From: Cinclus cinclus
Taxonomy: Eukaryota > Chordata > Aves > Passeriformes > Cinclidae
Reading direction: 5' to 3'
NCBI RefSeq assembly: GCF_963662255.1
Contig: NW_026912178.1
Coordinates: 124,001-188,000, forward strand
Length of the DNA stretch: 64,000 nucleotides
Within the stretch, counting starts at the first letter, position 1; the number at the start of each line of letters is the position of its first letter. The notes below the pieces were generated by a model. It did not search any database. It saw only the letters and a program-made list of their open reading frames with translations, and was not told the DNA's origin. Of this stretch, positions 47,859 through 60,940 are shown piece by piece. The position numbers and the translations under genes are program-made.

Positions 47859-50800
47859 AGGCCAAGAATCAAATGATTCATTGTGACATCAAGTGGCCTA
47901 AAAGGGCATGGGATGCATTGTGACACCACTGAGGTTAAGAGAAGCAAGGAACCATTGTGACCCAAGGGAGGCTAACAATCTAATGATCCCTTGTGGCACC
48001 AGGGGGTATAAAAAGCGTCAGGGATGGATTGTTACAGCACGGGGACCAATAGAATCAAGGAACGATTATGCCACCATGGAGGCCAAGAATCAAATGATTC
48101 ATTGTAACATGAAGTGGCCAAAAAGTGCATGGGATGCATTGTGACACCACAGGGGTTAAGAGAAGCAAGGAACCATTGTGACCCAATGCAGGCTAACAAT
48201 CTAAGAATCCCTCTTGACACCAGGGGGCGCAAAAGGACCACGGATGAACTGTGACAGCATGGGGACCTATAGAAGCAAGGATCTATTATGTCACCATGAA
48301 GGCCAAGAATCAAATGATTCATTGTGACATCAAGTGGCCTAAAAGGGCTTGGAATGCATTGTGTCACCACAGAGTTTAAGAGAAGCAGGGAACCATTGTG
48401 ACCCAAGGGAGGCTAACAATCTAATGATCCCCTGGGACACCAGGGGTTGTAATAGGGCCAGGGATGTATTGTGAAAGCATGGGGCCCAAGAAAATCATGG
48501 AAACATTATGATACCATAGAGGCCAAGACTCAAATGATTCATTGTAACACCAATTGGCCTAAAAGGGCATGGGATGCATTGTGACACCACAGAGGTTAAG
48601 AGAAGCAAGGAACCATTGTGACCCAATGCAGGCTAACAATCTAAGAATCCCTTTTGACAACGGGGGCTCAAAAGGACCACGGATGAACTGTGACAGCATG
48701 GGGACCTATAGAAGCAAGGATCTATTATGACACCATGAAGGCCAAGAATCAAATGATTCATTGTGACATCAAGTGGCCTAAAAGGGCATGGGATGCATTG
48801 TGACCCCACAGAGGTTAAGAGAAGCAAGGCACCATTGTGACCCAATGCAGGCTAACAATCTAATGATCCCTTGTGACACCAGGGTTTGTAAAAGGCCCAG
48901 TGATGGAATGTTACAGCACGGGGACCAATAGAAGCAAGGATCTATTATGCCACACTGGAGGCCAAGAATCAAATGATTCATTGTGACATCAAGTGGCCTA
49001 AAAGGGCATGGGATGCATTGTTACACCACAGGGGTTAAGAGAAGAAAGGAACCATTGTAACCCAAGGGAGGCTAACAATCTAATGATCCCTTGTGGCACC
49101 AGGGGTTATAAAAAGGGCCAGGGATGGATTGTTGTATCACGGGGACCAATAGAAGCAAGGATCTATTATGCCACCATGGAGGCCAAGAATCAAATGATTC
49201 ATTGTGACATCAAGTGGGCTAAAAGGGCATGGGATGCATTGTGACACCACAGAGGTTAAGAGAAGCAAGGCACCATTGTGACCCAAGGGAGGCTAACAAT
49301 TTAATGATCCATTGTGACACCAGGGGTTGTAAAAGGCCCAGTGATGTATTGTTACAGCACGGGGACCAATAGAAGCAAGGATCTATTATGACACCATGGA
49401 GGCCAAGAATCAAATGATTCATTGCGACATCAAGTGGCCTAAAAGGGCATGGGATGCATTGTGACACCACAGAGGTTAAGAGAAGCAAGGAACCATTGTG
49501 ACCCAATGCAGGCTAAGAATCTAAGAATCCCTTTTGGCACCAGGGGGCGCAAAAGGACCACGGATGAACTGTGACAGCATGGGGATCTGTAGAAGCAAGG
49601 ATCTATTATGACACCATGAAGGCCAAGAATCAAATGATTCATTGTGACATCAAGTGGCCTAAAAGGGCTTGGAATGCATTGTGACACCACAGAGGTTAAG
49701 AGAAGCAAGGAACCATTGTGACCCAAGGGAGGCTAACAATCTAATGATCCATTGTGACACCAGGGGTTGTAATAGGGCCAGGGATGAATTGTGAAAGCAT
49801 GGAGCCCAAGAAAAACATGGAAACATTATGACACCATAGAGGCCAAGACTCAAATGATTCATTGTAACACCAAGTGGCCTAAAAGGGCATGGGATGCATT
49901 GTGACACCACAGAGGTTAAGAGAAGCAAGGAACCATTGTGACCCAATGCAGGCTAACAATCTAAGAATCCCTTTTGACACCAGGGTGTGCAAAAGGACCA
50001 CGGATGAACTGTGAAAGCATGGGGACCTATAGAAGCAAGGATCTATTATGACACCATGAAGGCCAAGAATCAAATGATTCATTGTGACATCAAGTGGCCT
50101 AAAAGGGCATGGAATGCATTGTGACACCACAGAGGTTAAGAGAATCAGGGAACCATTGTGACCCAAGGGAGGCTAACAATCTAATGATCCATTGTGAAAC
50201 CACAGGTTGTAATAGGGCCAGGGATGAATTGTGAAAGCATGGGGCACAATTAATCATGGAAATATTATGACACCAGAGAGGCCAAGACTCAAATGATTCA
50301 TTGTAACACCAAGTGGCCTTAAAGGGCATGGGATGCATTGTGACACCACAGAGGTTAAGAGAAGCAAGGAACCATTGTGACCCAAGGGAGGCTAACAATC
50401 TAATGATCCATTGTGACACCAGGGGTTGTAATAGGGCCAGGGATGAATTGTGAGATCATGGGGCCCAAGAACAACATGGAAACATTTTGACACCATAGAG
50501 GCCAAGACTCAAATGATTCATTGTAACACCAAGTGGCCTAAAAGGGCATGGGATGCATTGTGACACCAGAGGGGTTAAGAGAAGCAAGGAACCATTGTGA
50601 CCCAATGCAGGCTAACAATCTAAGGATCCCTGCTGACACCAGGGGGCGCAAAAGGACCACGGATGAACTGTGACGGCATGGGGACCTATAGAAGCAAGGA
50701 TCTATTATGACACCATGAAGGCCAAGAATCAAATGATTCATTGTGACATCAAGTGGCCTAAAAAGTCTTGGAATGCATTGTGACACCACAGAGGTTAAGA

Positions 50801-53800
50801 GAAGCAAGGAACCATTGTGACCCAAGGGAGGCTAACAATCTAATGATCCATTGTGACACCAGGGGTTGTAATAGGGCCAGGGATGAATTGTGAAAGCATG
50901 GGGCCCAAGAAAAACATGGAAACATTATGACACCATAGAGGCCAAGAATCAAATGATTCATTGTGACATCAAGTGGCGTAAAAGTGCATGGGATGCATTG
51001 TGACACCACTGAGGTTAAGAGAAGCAAGGAACCTTTGTGACCCAATGCAGGCTAACAATCTAAGCATCCCTTTTGACACCAGGGGGCGCAAAAGGACCAC
51101 GGATGAACTGTGACAGCATGGGGACCTATAGAAGCAAGGATCTATTATGACACCATGAAGGCCAAGAATCAAACGATTCATTGTGACATCAAGTGGCCTA
51201 AAAGGGCATGGGATGCATTGTGACACCACAGAGGGTAAGAGAAGCAAGGAACCATTGTGACCCAATGCAGGCTAACAATCTAATGATCCATTGAGACACC
51301 AGGGGTTGTAATAGGGCCAGGGATGAATTGTGAAAGCATGGGGCCCAAGAAAAACATGGAAACATTATGACACCATAGAGGCCAAGACTCAAATGATTCA
51401 TTGTAACACCAAGTGGCCTAAAAGGGCATGGGATGCATTGTGACACCACAGGGGTTAAGAGAAGCAAGGAACCATTGTGACCCAATGCAGGCTAACAATG
51501 TAAGAATCCCTTTTGACACCAGGGGGCGCAAAAGGACCACGGATGAACTGTGACAGCATGGGGACCTATAGAAGCAAGGATCTATTATGACACCATGAAG
51601 GCCAAGAATCAAATGATTCATTGTGACATCAAGTAGCGTAAAAGGTCATGGGATGCATTGTGACACCACAGAGGTTAAGAGAAGCAAGGCACCATTGTGA
51701 CCCAATGCAGGCTAACAATCTAAGAATCCCTTTTGACACCAGGGGGCGCAAAAGGACCACGGATGAACTGTGACAACATGGGGACCTATAGAAGCAAGGA
51801 TCTGTTATGACACCATGAAGGTCAAGAATCAAATGATTCATTGTGACATCAAGTGGCCTAAAAAGTCTTGGAATGCATTGTGACACCACAGAGGTTAAGA
51901 GAAGCAAGGAACCATTGTGACCCAAGGGAGGCTAACAATCTAATGATCCATTGTGACACCAGGGGTTGTAATAGGGCCAGGGATGAATTGTGAAAGCATG
52001 GGGCCCAAGAAAAACATGCAAACATTCTGACACCATAGAGGCCAAGAATCAAACGATTCATTGTGACATCAAGTGGCGTAAAAGTGCATGGGGTGCATTG
52101 TGACACCACAGAGGTTAAGAGAAGCAAGGAACCTTTGTGACCCAATGCATGCTAACAATCTAAGAATCCCTTTTGACACCAGGGGGCGCAAAAGGACCAC
52201 GGATGAACTGTGACAGCATGGGGACCTATAGAAGCAAGGATCTATTATGACACCATGAAGGCCAAGAATCAAATGATTCATTGTGACATCAAGTGGCCTA
52301 AAAGGGCTTGGAATGCATTGTGACACCACAGAGGTTAAGAGAAGCAAGGAACCATTGTGACCCAAGGGAGGCTAACAATCTAATGATCCATTGTGACACC
52401 AGGGGTTGTAATAGGGCCAGGGATGAATTGTGAAAGCATGGGGCCCAAGAAAAACATGGAAATATTATGACACCATAGAGGCCAAGACACAAATAATTCA
52501 TTGTAACACCAAGTGGCCTAAAAGGGCATGAGATGCATTGTGACACCACAGAGGTTAAGACAAGCAAGGAACCATTGTGACCCAATGCAGGCTAACTATC
52601 TAAGATTCCCTTTTGACACCAGGGGGCGCAAAAGGACCACGGATGAACTGTGACAGCATGGGGACCTATAGAAGCAAGGATCTATTATGACACCATGAAG
52701 GCCAAGAATCAAATGATACATTGTGACATCAAGTGGCCTAAAAGGGCATGGGATTCATTGTGACACCACAGAGGTTAAGAGAAGCAAGGAACCATTGTGA
52801 CCCAAGGGAGGCTAACAATCTAATGATCCATTGTGACACCAGGGGTTGTAATAGGGCCAGGGGTGAATTGTGAAAGCATGGAGCCCAAGAAAAACATGGA
52901 AATATTTTGACACCATAGAGGCCAAGACTCAAATGATTCATTGTAACACCAAGTGGCCTAAAAGGGCATGGGATGCATTGTGACACCACAGAGGTTAAGA
53001 GAAGCAAGGAACAATTGTGATCCAAGGGAGGTTAACAATCTAATGATCCCCTGGGACACCAGGGGTTGTAATAGGGCCAGGGATGAATTGTGACAGCATG
53101 GGGCACAATAAATCATGGAAATATTAGGACACCATAGAGGCCAAGACTCAAATGATTCATTGTAACACCAAGTGGCCTAAAAGGGCATGGTATGCATTGT
53201 GACACCACAGAGGTTAAGAGAAGCAAGGAACCATTGTGACCCAATGGAGGCTAACAATCTAAGAATCCCTTTTGACACCAGGGGGCGCAAAAGGACCACG
53301 GATGAACTGTGACAGCATGGGGACCTATAGAAGCAAGGATCTATTATGACACCATGAAGGCCAAGAATCAAATGATTCATTGTGACATCAAGTGGCTTAA
53401 AAGGGCTTGGAATGCATTGTGACACCACAGAGGTTAAGAGAAGCAAGGAACCATTGTGGCCCAAGGGACGCTAACAATCTAATGATCCATTGTGACACCA
53501 GGGGTTGTAATAGGGCCAGGGATGAATTGTGAAAGCATGGAGCCCAAGAAAATCATGGAAACATTTTGACACCATAGAGGCCAAGACTCAAATGATTCAT
53601 TGTAACACCAAGTGGCCTAAAAGGGCATGGGATGCATTGTGACACCACAGAGGTTAAGAGAAGCAGGGAACCATTGTGACCCAATGCAGGCTAACAATCT
53701 AAGAATCCCTTTTGACACCAGGGGGCGCAAAAGGACCACGGATGAACTGTGACAGCATGGGGACCTATAGAAGCAAGGATCTATTATGACACCATGAAGG

Positions 53801-55460
53801 CCAAGAATCAAATGATTCATTGTGACATCAAGTGGCCTAAAAGGGCTTGGAATGCATTGTGACACCACAGAGGTTAAGAGAAGCAGGGAACCATTGTGAC
53901 CCAATGCAGGCTAACAATCTAAGAATCCCTTTTGACACCAGGGGGCGCAAAAGGACCACGGATGAACTGTGACAGCATGGGGACCTATAGAAGCAAGGAT
54001 CTATTATGACACCATGAAGGCCAAGAATCAAATGATTCATTGTGACATCAAGTGGCCTAAAAGGGCTTGGAATGCATTGTGACACCACAGAGGTTAAGAG
54101 AAGCAAGGAACCATTGTGACCCAAGGGAGGCTAACAATCTAATGATCCATTGTGACACCAGGGGTTGTAATAGGGCCAGGGATGAATTGTGAAAGCATAG
54201 GGCCCAAGAAAAACATGGAAACATTATGACAACATAGAGGCCAAGACTCAAATGATTCATTGTATTACCAAGTGGCCTAAAAGGGCATGGGATGCATTGT
54301 GACACCACAGAGGTTAAGAGAAGCAAGGGACCATGGTGACCCAATGCAGGCTAACTATCCAAGATTCCCTTTTGACACCAGGGGGCGCAAAAGGACCACG
54401 GATGAACTGTGACAGCATGGGGACCTATAGAAGCAAGGATCTATTATGACACCATGAAGGCCAAGAATCAAATGATTCATTGTGACATCAAGTGGCCTAA
54501 AAGGGCTTGGAATGCATTGTGACACCACAGAGGTTAAGAGAAGCAAGGAACCATTGTGACCCAAGGGAGGCTAACAATTTAATGATCCATTGTGACACCA
54601 GGGGTTGTAATAGGGCCAGGGATGAATTGTGAAAGCATGGAGCCCAAGAAAAACATGGAAACATTATGACACCATAGAGGCCAAGACTCAAATGATTCAT
54701 TGTAATACCAAGTGGCCTAAAAGGGCATGGGATGCATTGTGACACCACAGAGGTTAAGAGAAGCAAGGAACCATTGTGACCCAATGCAGGCTAACAATCT
54801 AAGCATCCCTTTTGACACCAGGGGGCGCAAAAGGACCACGGATGAACTGTGACAGCATGGGGACCTATAGAAGCAAGGATCTATTACGACACCATGAAGG
54901 CCAAGAATCAAACGATTCATTGTGACATCAAGTGGCCTAAAAGGGCATGGGATGCATTGTGACACCACAGAGGTTAAGAGAAGCAAGGAACCATTGTGAC
55001 CCAATGCAGGCTAAGAATCTAAGAATCCCTTTTGACACCAGGGGGCGCAAAAGGTCCACCGATGCACTGTGACAGCATGGGGACCTATAGAATCAAGGAT
55101 TTATTATGACACCATGAAGGAAAAGAATCAAATGATTCATTGTGACATCAAGTGGCCTAAAAGGGCTTGGAATGCATTGTGACACCACAGAGGTTAAGAG
55201 AAGCAAGGAACCATTGTGACCCAAGGGAGGCTAACAATCTAATGATCCATTGTGACACCAGGGGGTGTAATAGGGCCAGGGATGAATTGTGAAAGCATGG
55301 GGCCCAAGAAAAACATGGAAACATTATGACAACATAGAGGCCAAGACTCAAATGATTCATTGTATTACAAAGTGGCCTATAAGGGCATGGGATGTATTGT
55401 GACACCACAGAGGTTAAGAGAAGCAAGGAACCATTGTGACCCAATGCAGGCTAACAATCT
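47859..55460 (+). repeat. Large HOR R, copy 2 (about 7.6 kb)
   Basis: This is the second copy of the 39,283-47,858 unit, without the 1,099-bp duplication and with one added A monomer (13-mer at 53,936). Shared rare variants confirm descent: CAACGGGGGCTCAAAAGG near 40,085 and 48,660, GGGATCTGTAGAAGC near 41,010 and 49,586, and TGAAACCACAGGTTG near 41,620 and 50,195. The right edge lies in the monomer with AAGGATCCCTGCTGACACC (about 55,460), where the third copy begins. Confidence 0.86.
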
Positions 55461-57644
55461 AAGGATCCCTGCTGACACCAGGGGGCGCAAAAGGACCACG
55501 GATGAACTGTGACGGCATGGGGACCTATAGAAGCAAGGATCTATTATGACACCATGAAGGCCAAGAATCAAATGATTCATTGTGACATCAAGTGGCCTAA
55601 AAAGTCTTGGAATGCATTGTGACACCACAGAGGTTAAGAGAAGCAAGGAACCATTGTGACCCAAGGGAGGCTAACAATCTAATGATCCATTGTGACACCA
55701 GGGGTTGTAATAGGGCCAGGGATGAATTGTGAAAGCATGGGGCCCAAGAAAAACATGGAAACATTATGACACCATAGAGGCCAAGAATCAAATGATTCAT
55801 TGTGACATCAAGTGGCGTAAAAGTGCATGGGATGCATTGTGACACCACTGAGGTTAAGAGAAGCAAGGAACCTTTGTGACCCAATGCAGGCTAACAATCT
55901 AAGAATCCCTTTTGACACCAGGGGGCGCAAAAGGACCACGGATGAACTGTGACAGCATGGGGACCTATAGAAGCAAGGATCTATTATGACACCATGAAGG
56001 CCAAGAATCAAACGATTCATTGTGACATCAAGTGGCCTAAAAGTGCATGGGATGCATTGTGACACCACAGAGGTTAAGAGAAGCAAGGAACCATTGTGAC
56101 CCAAGGGAGGCTAACAATGTAATGATCCATTGAGACACCAGGGGTTGTAATAGGGCCAGGGATGAATTGTGAAAGCATGGGGCCCAAGAAAAACATGGAA
56201 ACATTATGACACCATAGAGGCCAAGACTCAAATGATTCATTGTAACACCAAGTGGCCTAAAAGGGCATGGGATGCATTGTGACACCACAGGGGTTAAGAG
56301 AAGCAAGGAACCATTGTGACCCAATGCAGGCTAACAATGTAAGAATCCCTTTTGACACCAGGGGGCGCAAAAGGACCACGGATGAACTGTGACAGCATGG
56401 GGACCTATAGAAGCAAGGATCTATTATGACACCATGAAGGCCAAGAATCAAATGATTCATTGTGACATCAAGTGGCGTAAAAGGGCATGGGATGCATTGT
56501 GACACCACAGAGGTTAAGAGAAGCAAGGCACCATTGTGACCCAATGCAGGCTAACAATCTAAGAATCCCTTTTGACACCAGGGGGCGCAAAAGGACCACG
56601 GATGAACTGTGACAACATGGGGACCTATAGAAGCAAGGATCTATTATGACACCATGAAGGCCAAGAATCAAATGATTCATTGTGACATCAAGTGGCCTAA
56701 AAAGTCTTGGAATGCATTGTGACACCACAGAGGTTAAGAGAAGCAAGGAACCATTGTGACCCAAGGGAGGCTAACAATCTAATGATCCATTGTGACACCA
56801 GGGGTTGTAATAGGGCCAGGGATGAATTGTGAAAGCATGGGGCCGAAGAAAAACATGCAAACATTCTGACACCATAGAGGCCAAGAATCAAATGATTCAT
56901 TGTGACATCAAGTGGCGTAAAAGTGCATGGGGTGCATTGTGACACCACAGAGGTTAAGAGAAGCAAGGAACCTTTGTGACCCAATGCATGCTAACAATCT
57001 AAGAATCCCTTTTGACACCAGGGGGCGCAAAAGGACCACGGATGAACTGTGACAGCATGGGGACCTATAGAAGCAAGGATCTATTATGACACCATGAAGG
57101 CCAAGAATCAAATGATTCATTGTGACATCAAGTGGCCTAAAAGGGCTTGGAATGCATTGTGACACCACAGAGGTTAAGAGAAGCAAGGAACCATTGTGAC
57201 CCAAGGGAGGCTAACAATCTAATGATCCATTGTGACACCAGGGGTTGTAATAGGGCCAGGGATGAATTGTGAAAGCATGGGGCCCAAGAAAAACATGGAA
57301 ATATTATGACACCATAGAGGCCAAGACACAAATGATTCATTGTAACACCAAGTGGCCTAAAAGGGCATGGGATGCATTGTGACACCACAGAGGTTAAGAC
57401 AAGCAAGGAACCATTGTGACCCAATGCAGGCTAACTATCTAAGATTCCCTTTTGACACCAGGGGGCGCAAAAGGACCACGGATGAACTGTGACAGCATGG
57501 GGACCTATAGAAGCAAGGATCTATTATGACACCATGAAGGCCAAGAATCAAATGATACATTGTGACATCAAGTGGCCTAAAAGGGCATGGGATTCATTGT
57601 GACACCACAGAGGTTAAGAGAAGCAAGGAACCATTGTGACCCAA
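55461..57644 (+). repeat. Large HOR R, partial copy 3, left segment
   Basis: The sequence matches 50,620-52,805 at an offset of 4,839 bp, with shared rare variants such as AAAAAGTCTTGG, GGCGTAAAAGTGCATGG and AACATGCAAACATTCTGAC. The match ends at 57,645, where CCAATGCAGG replaces the expected CCAAGGGAGG. Because the copy starts from an internal position of the unit, it arose by unequal exchange within the array. Confidence 0.83.
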
Positions 57645-59350
57645 TGCAGGCTAACAATCTAAGAATCCCTTTTGACACCAGGGGGCGCAAAAGGACCACG
57701 GATGAATTGTGACAGCATGGGGACCTATAGAAGCAAGGATCTATTATGACACCATGAAGGCCAAGAATCAAATGATTCATTGTGACATCAAGTGGCCTAA
57801 AAGGGCTTGGGATGCATTGTGACACCACAGAGGTTAAGAGAAGCAAGGAACCATTGTGACCCAAGGGAGGCTAACAATCTAATGATCCCCTGTGACACCA
57901 GGGGTTGTAATAGGGCCAGGGATGAATTGTGAAAGCATGGAGCCCAAGAAAAACATGGAAACATTTTGACACCATAGAGGCCAAGACTCAAATGATTCAT
58001 TGTAACACCAAGTGGCCTAAAAGGGCATGGGATGCATTGTGACACCACAGGGGTTAAGAGAAGCAAGGAACCATTGTGACCCAATGCAGGCTAACAATCT
58101 AAGAATCCCTTTTGACACCAGGTGGCGCAAAAGGACCACGGATGAACTGCGACAGCATGGGGACCTATAGAAGCAAGGATCTATTATGACACCGTGAAGG
58201 CCAAGAATCAAATGATTCATTGTGACATCAAGTGGCCTAAAAGGGCTTGGAATGCATTGTGACACCACAGAGGTTAAGAGAAGCAGGGAACCATTGTGAC
58301 CCAAGGGAGGCTAACAATCTAATGATCCATTGTGACACCAGGGGTTGTAATAGGGCCAGGAATGAATTGTGAAAGCATGGGGCACAATAAATCATGGAAA
58401 TATTATGACACCATGAAGGCCAAGAATCAAATGATTCATTGTGACATCAAGTGGCCTAAAAGGGCTTGGAATGCATTGTGACACCACAGAGGTTAAGAGA
58501 AGCAAGGAACCATTGTGACCCAAGGGAGGCTAACAATCTAATGATCCCCTGTGACACCAGGGGTTGTAATAGGGCCAGGGATGAATTGTGAAAGCATGGG
58601 GCCCAAGAAAAACATGGAAACATTATGACACCATAGAGGCCAAGACTCAAATGATTCATTGTGACATCAAGTGGCCTAAAAGGGCATGAGATGCATTGTG
58701 ACACCACAGAGGTTAAGAGAAGCAAGGAACCTTTGTGACCCAATGCAGGCTAAATATCTAAGATTCCCTTCTGACACCAGGGGGCGCAAATGGACCACGG
58801 AAGAACTGTGACAGCATGGGGACCTATAGAAGCAAGGATCTATTATGACACCATGAAGGCCAAGAATCAAATGATTCATTGTGACATCAAGTGGCCTAAA
58901 AGAGCATGGGATGCATTGTGACACCACAGAGGTTAAGAGAAGCAAGGAACCATTGTGACCCAATGCAGGCTAACAATCTAAGAATCCCTTTTGACACCAG
59001 GGGGCGCAAAAGGACCACGGATGAATTGTGACAACATGGGGACCTATAGAAGCAAGGATCTATTATGACACCATGAAGGCCAAGAATCAAATGATTCATT
59101 GTGACATCAAGTGGCCTAAAAGGGCTTGGAATGCATTGTGACACCACAGAGGTTAAGAGAAGCAGGGAACCATTGTGACCCAAGGGAGGCTAACAATCTA
59201 ATGATCCATTGTGACACCAGGGGTTGTAATAGGGCCAGGAATGAATTGTGAAAGCATGGGGCACAATAAATCATGGAAATATTATGACACCATAGAGGCC
59301 AAGACTCAAATGATTCATTGTAACACCAAGTGGCCTAAAAGGGCATGAGA
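57645..59350 (+). repeat. Rearranged A/B segment interrupting copy 3
   Basis: Several extra monomers are present here relative to copy 2, moving the offset from 4,839 to 6,158 bp. It includes an A monomer with CAGGTGGCGC (58,116), a B'/A chimera (about 58,251-58,468), an A monomer with AAATATCTAAG and AATGGACCACGGAAG (near 58,780), and two adjacent A monomers (13-mers at 58,775 and 58,995). Confidence 0.78.
58251..58468 (+). repeat. B'/A chimeric monomer
   Basis: The monomer runs as B' through GGGGCACAATAAATCATGG. It then continues as A with ACACCATGAAGGCCAAGAAT and CATTGTGACATCAAGTGG, instead of the B' ending CATAGAGGCCAAGACTC. The switch lies within the shared TATTATGACACCAT of sub-repeat 5. 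Confidence 0.82.
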
Positions 59351-60940
59351 TGCATTGTGACACCACAGAGGTTAAGAGAAGCAAGGAACCATTGTGACCC
59401 AATGGAGGCTAACAATCTAAGAATCCCTTTTGACACCAGGGGGCGCAAAAGGACCACGGATGAACTGTGACAGCATGGGGACCTATAGAAGCAAGGATCT
59501 ATTATGACACCATGAAGGCCAAGAATCAAATGATTCATTGTGACATCAAGTGGCTTAAAAGGGCTTGGAATGCATTGTGACACCACAGAGGTTAAGAGAA
59601 GCAAGGAACCATTGTGGCCCAAGGGACGCTAACAATCTAATGATCCATTGTGACACCAGGGGTTGTAATAGGGCCAGGGATGAATTGTGAAAGCATGGAG
59701 CCCAAGAAAATCATGGAAACATTTTGACACCATAGAGGCCAAGACTCAAATGATTCATTGTAACACCAAGTGGCCTAAAAGGGCATGGGATGCATTGTGA
59801 CACCACAGAGGTTAAGAGAAGCAGGGAACCATTGTGACCCTATGCAGGCTAACAATCTAAGAATACCTTTTGACACCAGGGGGCGCAAAAGGACCACGGA
59901 TGAACTGTGACAGCATGGGGACCTATAGAAGCAAGGATCTATTATGACACCATGAAGGCCAAGAATCAAATGATTCATTGTGACATCAAGTGGCCTAAAA
60001 AGGCTTGGAATGCATTGTGACACCACAGAGGTTAAGAGAAGCAAGGAACCATTGTGACCCAAGGGAGGCTAACAATCTAATGATCCCCTGTGACACCAGG
60101 GGTTGTAATAGGGCCAGGGATGAATTGTGAAAGCATGGAGCCCAAGAAAATCATGGAAATATTATGACACCATAGAGGCCAAGACTCAAATGATTCATTG
60201 TAACACCAAGTGGCCTTAAAGGGCATGGGATGCATTGTGACACCACAGAGGTTAAGAGAAGCAGGGAACCATTGTGACCCAATGCAGGCTAACAATCTAA
60301 GAATCCCTTTTGACACCAGGGGGCGCAAAAGGACCACGGATGAACTGTGACAGCATGGGGACCTATAGAAGCAAGGATCTATTATGACACCATGAAGGCC
60401 AAGAATCAAATGATTCATTGTGACATCAAGTGGCCTAAAAGGGCTTGGAATGCATTGTGACACCACAGAGGTTAAGAGAAGCAAGGAACCATTGTGACCC
60501 AAGGGAGGCTAACAATCTAATGATCCATTGTGACACCAGGGGTTGTAATAGGGCCAGGGATGAATTGTGAAAGCATGGGGCCCAAGAAAAACATTGAAAC
60601 ATTCTGACACCATAGAGGACAAGACTCAAATGATTCATTGTAACACCAAGTGGCCTAAAAGGGCATGGGATGCATTGTGACACCACAGAGGTTAAGAGAA
60701 GCAAGGAACCATTGTGACCCAATGCAGGCTAACTATCCAAGATTCCCTTTTGACACCAGGGGGCGCAAAAGGACCACGGATGAACTGTGACAGCATGGTG
60801 GCCTATAGAAGCAAGGATCTATTATGACACCATGAAGGCCAAGAATCAAATGATTCATTGTGACATCAAGTGGCCTAAAAGGGCATGGGATGCATTGTGA
60901 CACCACAGAGGTTAAGAGAAGCAGGGAACCATTGTGTCCC
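59351..60940 (+). repeat. Large HOR R, partial copy 3, right segment
   Basis: It matches 53,190-54,560 at offsets of 6,158 and then 6,378 bp, and shares the GGACGCTAAC and AAGAAAATCATGG variants. The step of 220 bp marks another single-monomer difference near 60,080-60,300. The match fades near 60,940, where GTGTCCCAAGGGAGGTTAAC and CTAATTATCCCCTGGG appear. Confidence 0.78.
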
